The notes under the pieces were generated by a model. That model was given only the letters and a program-made list of their open reading frames with translations, was not told the DNA's origin and ran no database searches. From a bacterium (GTDB lineage Bacteria; UBA9089; UBA9088; JAGUXG01): a stretch of DNA of 6,093 nt. Positions within the stretch are counted from its first letter, which is position 1; every line of letters begins with the position of its first letter. Both the position numbers and the translations under genes were made by a program. Of the stretch, positions 1 to 4,624 are shown piece after piece. The stretch is from the NCBI GenBank assembly GCA_030018505.1, contig JASEHO010000093.1, forward strand, positions 1 to 6,093, read 5' to 3'.

Positions 1-58
1 GAAGAGCAGCGACCTCCTAAGTCGTTTGTCGTAGGTTCAACTCCTATCAGGCGCACCA
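1..58 (+). tRNA. tRNA-Arg (anticodon CCT), 5' end outside window
   Basis: This is the 3' part of a tRNA reading AGG codons. The visible parts are the end of the D arm (GAGC, 4-7), a 5-bp anticodon stem (GCGAC 9-13 with GTCGT 21-25, one G-T pair) and a 7-nt loop CTCCTAA with anticodon CCT at 16-18. A short variable region (26-30) and a T arm (GTAGG 31-35, loop TTCAACT, CCTAT 43-47) follow. The 3' acceptor strand is CAGGCGC (48-54), then discriminator A55 and an encoded CCA at 56-58. About 19-20 nt, namely the 5' acceptor strand and start of the D arm, lie before the window; the 5' end should begin GCGCCTG if the acceptor pairs fully. The identity rests on the anticodon. A methylase-type mobile remnant begins immediately after CCA. 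Confidence 0.9.
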
Positions 59-62
59 AACT

Positions 63-134
63 GGACTTCCCGATGATACTGTTAAAAAAATTGCGGACGC
101 ATTGGGCGTTTCGCTTGATGATTTAATGAAGTAA
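63..134 (+). pseudogene. C-terminal remnant of an XRE-family helix-turn-helix regulator
   Basis: The open frame ends at TAA 132-134 and its last 23 codons read GLPDDTVKKIADALGVSLDD followed by LMK. This is the typical last helix and tail of a Cro/C1-type (XRE) DNA-binding domain, with the pattern TLxKIAxALGVSLDELxx. The recognition helix and everything before it are missing, because the frame runs backwards straight into the tRNA 3' end. It cannot bind DNA as it stands. A short XRE regulator directly before a DNA methylase is a common restriction-modification or mobile-element arrangement, and here the methylase fragment starts 3 nt after the stop. The assignment to XRE is by pattern only over a short stretch. 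Confidence 0.65.
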
Positions 135-137
135 ATT

Positions 138-278
138 ATGGCAGCAAAATTTTTAAATACAAACTTACACAAAGCGAGTGCCGCCAAGAAAGACGAGTTT
201 TACACTCAACTTGTTGATATTGAAAAGGAACTTAAGCACTACAAGGGTCAATTGGTAACAGATCTTCTCTCTTGCTAA
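138..278 (+). pseudogene. N-terminal remnant of an EcoRI-type adenine-specific DNA methyltransferase
   Basis: ATG 138 opens a 46-codon frame ending at TAA 276-278. Residues 17-36 read KKDEFYTQLVDIEKELKHYK, which I recognise as the conserved start of EcoRI-type adenine methyltransferases, where it is normally followed by a HFKGKVV-CNCDDP stretch. That continuation is absent. After residue 36 (position 245) the frame changes to GQLVTDLLSC and stops, so only about a tenth of the expected protein is left. The SAM-binding and catalytic motifs are gone and the product cannot be active. The ATG lies 3 nt after the regulator remnant's stop, as expected for a coupled pair. The loss point is close to where repeat copy A begins, which suggests that the repeat's arrival or a repeat-mediated deletion removed the rest. 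An assembly join is an alternative. Confidence 0.65.
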
Positions 279-311
279 TTTCTAATTTCAAATTCTCATT
301 TCCAATTTCCA
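279..311. repeat. A+T-rich TAATTTC/CCAATTTCC module (outer part of repeat copy A)
   Basis: This is a run of short near-repeats of the form TTTCTAATTTC, TTTCAAATTC and TTTCCAATTTCC. Close relatives occur at 4041-4064 and 4095-4128 beside repeat copy C. In both places the module lies about 15-17 nt beyond the GGGACG-type core on the side away from the neighbouring gene, so module plus core look like one composite unit. No coding potential is evident. Confidence 0.6.
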
Positions 312-325
312 AAAAGAGATCAGAG

Positions 326-353
326 GGAAAAACTTTTGAAAATGAACCGTCCC
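326..353 (-). repeat. Dispersed repeat core, copy A
   Basis: Read on the minus strand this is GGGACGGTTCATTTTCAAAA plus GTTTTTCC. It matches copy C (3998-4025) in 27 of 28 positions, and the first 22 positions match copy B (1693-1714) with one difference. It ends 24 nt before the argG start codon. In argG's direction it contains TTGAAA (336-341), resembling a -35 box, with TAAAGT (360-365) 18 nt further on as a poor -10 candidate. AAAAACTTT at 328-336 is exactly complementary to AAAGTTTTT at 361-369, so the argG leader could fold. A promoter role is inference. Confidence 0.75.
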
Positions 354-377
354 AAAACCTAAAGTTTTTGGATATAA

Positions 378-1664
378 ATGAAAGTAAAAGACTTAAAAGG
401 TAAGAAGGTAGGCATGGCTGTCTCTGGAGGGCTGGATAGCTGTACCATTACTCACTGGCTAACTACTAATGGTGTTAAGGTAATCTGTTTGGTGGCTGAC
501 CTTGGTCAACAGGATGAAGAGTTAGAGGTAGTGCGGAAGCGGCTGCTTGATTGTGGGGCATTAGAGGTTGTCATTGTTGAGGCTAAAAATCAGATGGCTG
601 AGGCGGGCCTACAGGTGATTCAGGCACAAGCAAGATATGAAGGTGGGTATTGGAATACCACAGGAATTGCTCGTCATATTACAGTTCAAACACTTCTGCC
701 CAAGATTCAGGAAAAGGGCATAGCTATCTTTTCTCATGGTGCCACTGGACGGGGTAATGATCAGGTTCGCTTTCAATTGGCAATAAATATGTTAGCTCAA
801 CATGTAGAGGTCTATGCACCCTGGCGCGACCCAGCTTTTCTTTCTGCCTTTGGTGGTCGTAAGGAGATGATTAAATATTGCGAGAAAAATAATCTGCCAA
901 TAAAGGCAACCCCTGATAAGCCTTATTCAACTGATGCTAATCTGCTGGGACTAACCCATGAAGCAGGCAGATTAGAATTGCTTTCAACACCAGCTGATTT
1001 TGTAAAACCAAAAATGGGTGTTCTTCCTAAGGATGCTCCAAATGAAGAGGAGGTTGTTCAGGTCAGTTTTTCTGAAGGTGTTCCTGTATCTATAGAAGTC
1101 AGGAGTCAAGAAGAGAGAGGAGAAGGCACAGAGGGAGGCAGAAGACAGAAGTCATTGGTGGAAATTTTTCAAAAAGCTAATCAGGTGGCTGGGAGGAATG
1201 GGATAGGTATCGGTCTTTCGGTAGTAGAAAATCGGTTTGTTGGCATCAAGAGTCGCGGCGTCTATGAAGCGCCTGGTATGGAGCTTTTGGGTCAATGCTA
1301 TGAATACCTCCTTCAATTGGTTTTGGACAGGCGAGCAAGGGATTTTTTGGACTATATCTCTAAGCAAGTGGCCAAACAGATATATCAAGGCTATTGGTTT
1401 GACACAGCCAGTCAGATGATGAGGGCAGGGTTGGCACCAATTATTAGGTTGGTTTCTGGAACTATTGTTGTCAGGCTTTACAAAGGTCAGATAATCTTTG
1501 CTCAGGCAAAGAATATTCCCAATTCTTTATACTCTGAAGAAAGGGCTTCAATGGAAAAGATAGGCGAATTTGATCATCAAGATTCAGAAGGGTTTTTGAA
1601 GGTGTTAAGTATGGGTGCTAAAGCCTTAGCTTGTGCTGGACAGATAGATACGAACCCTGGCTGA
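378..1664 (+). CDS. argG: Argininosuccinate synthase
   Basis: The protein has 428 residues. It joins citrulline and aspartate using ATP to give argininosuccinate, the penultimate step of arginine biosynthesis, in the cytoplasm. Family marks are the N-type ATP pyrophosphatase loop SGGLDS (16-21), ADLGQQDEE (40-48), the citrulline/aspartate-binding GATGRGNDQVRF (121-132), KPYSTDANLLG (181-191) and IKSRGVYEAPG (290-300). The C-terminal tail FDHQDSEGFLKV is also typical. Most homologues have about 400 residues. Part of the excess here is a purine-rich low-complexity insertion at residues ~242-258, between the GVPVSIEV strand and LVEIFQKAN, where homologues have only a short turn. The start is ATG 378 because TAA lies directly before it in frame and the next Met is already inside the ATP loop region. 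Ribosome binding is weak (GGA 370-372). The gene stands alone on the plus strand, with no other arg gene in view, and converges on lspA. Repeat copy A lies just upstream. Confidence 0.95.
   Translation: MKVKDLKGKKVGMAVSGGLDSCTITHWLTTNGVKVICLVADLGQQDEELEVVRKRLLDCGALEVVIVEAKNQMAEAGLQVIQAQARYEGGYWNTTGIARHITVQTLLPKIQEKGIAIFSHGATGRGNDQVRFQLAINMLAQHVEVYAPWRDPAFLSAFGGRKEMIKYCEKNNLPIKATPDKPYSTDANLLGLTHEAGRLELLSTPADFVKPKMGVLPKDAPNEEEVVQVSFSEGVPVSIEVRSQEERGEGTEGGRRQKSLVEIFQKANQVAGRNGIGIGLSVVENRFVGIKSRGVYEAPGMELLGQCYEYLLQLVLDRRARDFLDYISKQVAKQIYQGYWFDTASQMMRAGLAPIIRLVSGTIVVRLYKGQIIFAQAKNIPNSLYSEERASMEKIGEFDHQDSEGFLKVLSMGAKALACAGQIDTNPG
1101..1151 (+). repeat. Purine-rich low-complexity insertion inside argG
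   Basis: Almost every base is A or G, with recurring CAGGAG, CAGAAG and GAGAGG words (for example GGCAGAAGACAGAAGTC near the end). In the argG frame it encodes RSQEERGEGTEGGRRQK, a charged Gly/Glu/Arg stretch unlike anything conserved in argininosuccinate synthases. It keeps the frame open and its length is a multiple of three. It probably forms a surface loop after a beta strand. The origin, either a dispersed micro-repeat inserted in frame or slippage expansion, is inferred. Confidence 0.55.
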
Positions 1665-1688
1665 TTTATTCTCGGTATAGAAAGAAAT

Positions 1689-1714
1689 TTTCGGGACGAT
1701 TCATTTTCAAAAGT
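1689..1714 (+). repeat. Dispersed repeat core, copy B
   Basis: This starts with TTTC and continues as GGGACGATTCATTTTCAAAA plus GT. The 26 bases are identical to 3994-4019 (copy C). It lies 24 nt after the argG stop, in the gap between convergent argG and lspA. Unlike copies A and C it has no gene start on its leftward-reading side (that direction runs antisense into argG) and it lacks the following GTTTTTCC and A+T-rich module. Confidence 0.75.
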
Positions 1715-1762
1715 AAAGTGTAAAAAAGGTGAAAAGGAAGTATGGTGTGTAAATAAAGGGGA

Positions 1763-1813
1763 TATGGGGATAAGAAAGATAGGGAGATAAAATATATCTC
1801 CAATATCCCCATA
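1763..1813. repeat. Nested inverted repeat of GGGGATA/GGAGATA words between convergent genes
   Basis: TATGGGGATA (1763-1772) is perfectly complementary to TATCCCCATA (1804-1813). Inside it, GGAGATA (1783-1789) pairs with TATCTCC (1795-1801) around a 5-nt loop. Related words (GGGGATAT 1758-1765, ATCTCC at 1814-1819 and TATCTCC at 1821-1827) continue on both sides, so this is also a degenerate tandem repeat. It lies between the 3' ends of argG and lspA and could stop or stabilise either transcript, but there is no clean T tract directly after the arms on either strand. Confidence 0.5.
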
Positions 1814-1830
1814 ATCTCCTTATCTCCTTT

Positions 1831-1857
1831 TCTTACTATGGTGTAAGAGATGTTTTT
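1831..1857 (+). terminator. Possible weak intrinsic terminator of argG
   Basis: TCTTAC (1831-1836) and GTAAGA (1843-1848) can pair around a 6-nt loop. TTTTT follows at 1853-1857 after four unpaired bases. The stem is short and A/T-rich, so it would be a weak terminator. It is about 170 nt after the argG stop. The rest of the 1665-1934 gap holds copy B, the nested inverted repeat and no supportable gene. Confidence 0.3.
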
Positions 1858-1934
1858 AGCCGTCGGGACAAGAGTAGCCACACCCTTTTCATTTGGGTAT
1901 TACACAAAGGATTTTATGTAGGCTAAACAACTTG

Positions 1935-2369
1935 TCAGACTTGTCTCTTTCTTTTTCTTATCAGAATTAGAACGACACCAACACATATTCCAATATCCGC
2001 TATGTTGAATGTTGGCCATCTAAGGTCTCCTATCCCTATGGAGATAAAATCTATAACGCCCTCTCCTGCTCTATCAAAGAGGTTTCCCAAGGCACCACCA
2101 ATAAAAAGTCCAACTCCTGTTTGAAATATTCTGCTCTTCTCCTTTTTTGCGACAACATAGCCAATTATTAAAATTATAATGAGAAGTGTCAACCAGAAGA
2201 TAAGGCTCAAGTGGCCAGAAAATAGCCCAAAACATAAACCCTCATTTTTTGTCAGACCAAAGACGATAAAATCGCCCAAAACCTTAATCTTTCCTTCAAT
2301 TTGAAGAGCAAAGATCTTTGTAAGCCTATCAGCGATAAAAAGAGCTATAGAAATGATAAAAATTAGCAT
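1935..2369 (-). CDS. lspA: Lipoprotein signal peptidase (signal peptidase II)
   Basis: This inner-membrane aspartic peptidase cuts the signal peptide of diacylglyceryl-modified prolipoproteins before the acylated cysteine. The protein is 144 residues, slightly shorter than the usual ~150-165. Conserved blocks are ADRLTK (13-18), TKNEGLCFGLF (40-50), GGALGNLFDR (91-100, catalytic Asp99) and VIDFI with FNIAD (105-109 and 121-125, catalytic Asp125). Four hydrophobic segments lie at about 3-22, 54-74, 84-97 and 123-137, with a basic C-terminal tail RKRKRQ. ATG 2369 is chosen because GGTGAGG lies 5 nt upstream and the first membrane segment starts directly after it. A GTG at 2399 would add 10 residues without a good ribosome site. 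The start overlaps the pgpA stop by 7 nt (ATGCTAA), so translation is probably coupled. It is the last gene of the lol-pgpA-lspA unit. Confidence 0.93.
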   Translation of the reverse strand: MLIFIISIALFIADRLTKIFALQIEGKIKVLGDFIVFGLTKNEGLCFGLFSGHLSLIFWLTLLIIILIIGYVVAKKEKSRIFQTGVGLFIGGALGNLFDRAGEGVIDFISIGIGDLRWPTFNIADIGICVGVVLILIRKRKRQV

Positions 2370-2821
2370 AATAGCCTCACCAAATGCAGAAGACAGCACC
2401 CCAAAATCCCTGCGGCTACATCATCTATCATTATTCCAAGACCACCTTTTAGGCTTTGCAATCCCCTTATTGGAGGAGGCTTTATAATGTCCAATAGCCT
2501 GAAGAGAATAAAACCTGCCACCAGCCAGGGCATCTGTCTGGGTAGCCCAATCATCGTGATTAAGAAGCCAGCTATCTCATCTACGACTATACTTCTATCA
2601 TCCTTTTTCCCTATCTCTTTCTCAGCTATATCAGCCAGAAATGTGCCTCCTATTGTCACCGCAAAGAGAGTGGCTATGTAGCAAAAAGTGGAGCAGAATG
2701 TGAGCCAAAGCGCCACGCCCCATAAACTTCCAAAGGTTGCGGGAATAAAAGGCAGTCTCCCCAGACCTGTTCCTTGAGCAAGAAATACAGCAATCTTCTT
2801 CAAAAGGTAATTTTTACTCAT
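2363..2821 (-). CDS. pgpA: Phosphatidylglycerophosphatase A
   Basis: This membrane enzyme removes phosphate from phosphatidylglycerophosphate to give phosphatidylglycerol. The 152 residues fit the family. Conserved blocks in order are GTGLGRLPFIPATFGSLWG (17-35), DDRSIVVDEIAGF (74-86), FRLLDIIKPPPIR (107-119) and GGLGIMIDDVAAG (126-138), the last holding the paired acidic residues. Hydrophobic segments lie at about 30-60, 82-110 and 133-150. ATG 2821 overlaps the permease stop by 8 nt (ATGAGTAA), with only AAGG close before it, so translation probably relies on ribosomes finishing the gene ahead. Phosphatidylglycerol is the diacylglyceryl donor for lipoprotein acylation by Lgt, which gives a plausible reason for its place between a Lol permease and lspA. 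Confidence 0.92.
   Translation of the reverse strand: MSKNYLLKKIAVFLAQGTGLGRLPFIPATFGSLWGVALWLTFCSTFCYIATLFAVTIGGTFLADIAEKEIGKKDDRSIVVDEIAGFLITMIGLPRQMPWLVAGFILFRLLDIIKPPPIRGLQSLKGGLGIMIDDVAAGILGCCLLHLVRLLC
2375..2381 (-). promoter_or_regulatory. Ribosome binding site of lspA
   Basis: GGTGAGG on the minus strand, 5 nt before ATG 2369 and inside the last codons of pgpA. It is one of the better Shine-Dalgarno matches in the window and decides the lspA start against the upstream GTG at 2399. Confidence 0.6.
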
Positions 2822-3965
2822 ACCTTAAAGCAGTAGTCGGGTCTAACTTCGCTGCCCAGAGACTCGGGACAAGGGCTGAGAGAAGACAGAGAATTGGAGT
2901 TAATGCAGAGATAACTAAAATTTTTATTGGGTCAATCTCTATGGGAAGTCTGGTGATGTAATAGACAGAGCCAGGCAAAGTAAGGGTAGAGGAGATTATC
3001 CAGCTTATAAATGAACCAAGCAAAATCCCAGCCACACAAGAAAAGATAGAGATTATACCTGCCTCTATCAAGAATATGGAGGCAACTGACGCAGAGCTTG
3101 CGCCCAATGCCCTTAATATCCCAATCTCTCTTTTCCTTCTGATAACAGATGTCGTTAAACAGGAAAAGAGGGTTACTGAGGCAAGGGCTAAGACCATTAT
3201 CAAAATAATCCCTGTTGCCAGCCTCTCTGTCTTTAGTGCCTCAAAGAGGTTTTTGTTCAGATCAATCCAGCTCTTTACACAATACTCTAAGCCAATCCTT
3301 GATCTAATCTCATTCTTTATCTTTCTGACTTTGTATATATCTGCTGTCTTGATTCCAAGCCCAGAAATGCCTTTTATTCCAAGAAGCTTCTCTGCTTCAG
3401 AGACCGAGAGATAAACAGTTGTTGCATCTTGTGGGTATATACCTGTGGTTACAATACCACTCACAACAAACTCATCCATCCTTGGCCTCTTATCTTGTGC
3501 GGTAATAATGATGAGCTTATCCTGCGGGAATATGCCTAATATAGCTGCCAGCTCTCTGCCGACCAAAACCTCTTTATCTTGAAGTCGCATCTTTCCATAG
3601 ACAAGCTCTACATCCGGAAGGTCAATCCCCTGAACTATTCCACCATAGCTTTTGTTTTCTGACTTAAAGATGGCCTGACCCTCAACGAATGGATGTATAG
3701 AGGTGATGGAGTCTATACCCTTTATCTTTTCGGAAAGCCCTTCGGCGTTTGATAGCTCCGGTCCTGTTATCCAGAGATGAAAGCCTGAACCAGCTATCTT
3801 TCTCTTCAACTCCTTATCAAACCCATCCATAACAGAAATGGCAACCACAACCGTAGCGACACTTATGGTCACGGCAATAAAAGAGATAAGGGTGGTCAAA
3901 CCCAAGATTCTAGCTTTGCCTTTTCCAAAGAGGTGGCTCGTGGCTATTTTTGTTCTAAAACCCAT
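2814..3965 (-). CDS. LolC/LolE-family lipoprotein-releasing permease
   Basis: This is the membrane subunit of an ABC system that extracts outer-membrane lipoproteins from the inner membrane; the ATPase partner would be LolD. The 383 residues show the standard plan. There is a first membrane helix at ~22-46 preceding SVMDGFDKELKRKI (44-57), a large periplasmic domain at ~58-245 that includes WIDLNKNLFEALKTER (233-248), and three C-terminal FtsX-type helices at ~251-273, 294-324 and 347-370. The family ending LDPTTALRYE (374-383) is present, and the cytoplasmic RRKREIGILRALGAS (276-290) is the usual coupling region. Start ATG 3965 is the first possible one because TAA precedes it in frame; there is no clear Shine-Dalgarno site. 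It is the first gene of an operon with pgpA and lspA. No LolD is in view, so it may be encoded elsewhere. LolC and LolE cannot be told apart here, and one permease may serve as both halves. A MacB-type permease is less likely because the N-terminal and C-terminal signatures are LolC/E-like. Confidence 0.88.
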   Translation of the reverse strand: MGFRTKIATSHLFGKGKARILGLTTLISFIAVTISVATVVVAISVMDGFDKELKRKIAGSGFHLWITGPELSNAEGLSEKIKGIDSITSIHPFVEGQAIFKSENKSYGGIVQGIDLPDVELVYGKMRLQDKEVLVGRELAAILGIFPQDKLIIITAQDKRPRMDEFVVSGIVTTGIYPQDATTVYLSVSEAEKLLGIKGISGLGIKTADIYKVRKIKNEIRSRIGLEYCVKSWIDLNKNLFEALKTERLATGIILIMVLALASVTLFSCLTTSVIRRKREIGILRALGASSASVASIFLIEAGIISIFSCVAGILLGSFISWIISSTLTLPGSVYYITRLPIEIDPIKILVISALTPILCLLSALVPSLWAAKLDPTTALRYE

Positions 3966-3993
3966 TTACTTTTGATAAATTTATAATGAATAA

Positions 3994-4025
3994 TTTCGGG
4001 ACGATTCATTTTCAAAAGTTTTTCC
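3994..4025 (+). repeat. Dispersed repeat core, copy C
   Basis: TTTC, then GGGACGATTCATTTTCAAAA, then GTTTTTCC. It is 27/28 identical to copy A (inverted) and 26/26 to copy B over the shared part. On the minus strand it points into the lol permease gene, with 32 nt between the core and the ATG, the same orientation as copy A has to argG. TCAAAAGT (4012-4019) is complementary to ACTTTTGA (3968-3975) just before the start codon. ATTCATT (4004-4010) is complementary to AATGAAT (3985-3991), giving a nested foldable leader. TATAAA (3980-3985 on the minus strand) is a possible -10 box. Confidence 0.75.
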
Positions 4026-4039
4026 TATGATTTAAGGAG

Positions 4040-4130
4040 AAATTGGAAATTAGAAATTGGAAAAGAAATTCGAAATCATATCTTCTTTTTTCTTGCCAAT
4101 TTCAAATTTCTAATTTCAAAATCCTCATTT
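4040..4130. repeat. A+T-rich inverted repeat of GAAATTAGAAATT words
   Basis: GAAATTAGAAATT (4046-4058) is perfectly complementary to AATTTCTAATTTC (4105-4117). The flanks are similar but shifted (AATTGGAAATT on the left, CCAATTTCAAATT on the right). The right arm resembles the module at 271-311 (both start CTTGC then AATTTC words). It lies downstream of coaD and upstream of the lol operon. It could act as a terminator-like structure for pilB-coaD but has no proper G/C stem. The remaining intergenic sequence between the two units contains nothing else recognisable. Confidence 0.6.
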
Positions 4131-4144
4131 ACACCCCTTTTTCC

Positions 4145-4624
4145 TTAATCGAACCCGTATTTTTCCTTCAGCCTTCTTTCAACAGGCGCTGGAACAAACC
4201 CTTTTGGGCATCTTCCAAACCTGGCCAGTTCCTTTACCACAGAGGATGAGAAATAAAAGTGTTCTTCGTCTGTCATCAAAAAGACTGTTTCTGCTCCTTG
4301 GTATAGCCTTTTGTTGGTAAGTGCCATTTGAAACTCATATTCAAAATCAGAAACAGCCCGCAGACCTCTGACTATTACTTTTATCTCATTCTTGGCGAGC
4401 CAATCAACTAAAAGGCCAGAGAAGGAGCTAACCTCTACCCCAGAAAGCTTTGCTGTTACCTCTCTTAACATCTCAACCCTTTCTTTGGTGGAGAAGACCA
4501 CATTCTTCTCTGGTTCTTCTGCACAGAGGACAATCACCTGAGAAAAGATCTCTCTTGCCCTCTTTATCACATCTATATGGCCATAAGTTACTGGGTCAAA
4601 CCTTCCAGGATAGACTGCTTTCAT
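4145..4624 (-). CDS. coaD: Phosphopantetheine adenylyltransferase
   Basis: This enzyme transfers AMP from ATP to 4'-phosphopantetheine to give dephospho-CoA, the penultimate step of coenzyme A synthesis, in the cytoplasm. The 159 residues match the usual length. Nucleotidyltransferase features are PGRFDPVTYGH (6-16) with the TxGH signature (13-16), Lys40 in the EEPEKN loop as the likely substrate lysine, VRGLRAVSDFEYEFQMA (85-101) and FSSSVVKELARFG (125-137). The residue after PG is Arg, where Ser or Thr is more usual; the surrounding motif is intact, so I expect it to be active. ATG 4624 shares one base with the stop of the upstream ATPase gene (TAATG), which fixes the start and suggests coupled translation. 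AAGGTGAT lies about 9 nt upstream. Pairing coaD with a pilus or secretion ATPase has no obvious functional reason. Confidence 0.95.
   Translation of the reverse strand: MKAVYPGRFDPVTYGHIDVIKRAREIFSQVIVLCAEEPEKNVVFSTKERVEMLREVTAKLSGVEVSSFSGLLVDWLAKNEIKVIVRGLRAVSDFEYEFQMALTNKRLYQGAETVFLMTDEEHFYFSSSVVKELARFGRCPKGFVPAPVERRLKEKYGFD

Noticed and set aside
1152..1388. Minus-strand open frame of 78 codons inside argG
   Set aside because: It lies wholly within the strongly supported argG coding sequence and shows no domain.
1861..1868. CGTCGGGA as a fourth copy of the repeat core
   Set aside because: Only about seven bases (TCGGGAC) match the core and the following sequence diverges completely.
1666..1881. 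71-codon minus-strand open frame in the argG-lspA gap
   Set aside because: It is built from the repeat core and GGAGATA words, has biased low-complexity composition (many Leu, Tyr, Phe and Ser) and matches no family I recognise.
2370..2399. Longer lspA starting at GTG 2399
   Set aside because: The added residues precede the first membrane helix, overlap pgpA by 37 nt and lack a good ribosome site, whereas ATG 2369 has GGTGAGG at 5 nt.
353..3998. Copies A and C as terminal inverted repeats of one mobile element carrying argG to lol
   Set aside because: The enclosed genes are ordinary housekeeping genes, there is no transposase or target duplication visible, and copy B shows that the core is dispersed rather than terminal.
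279..4130. CRISPR array formed by the dispersed repeats
   Set aside because: The copies are in mixed orientation, kilobases apart, with no regular spacers and no cas genes.
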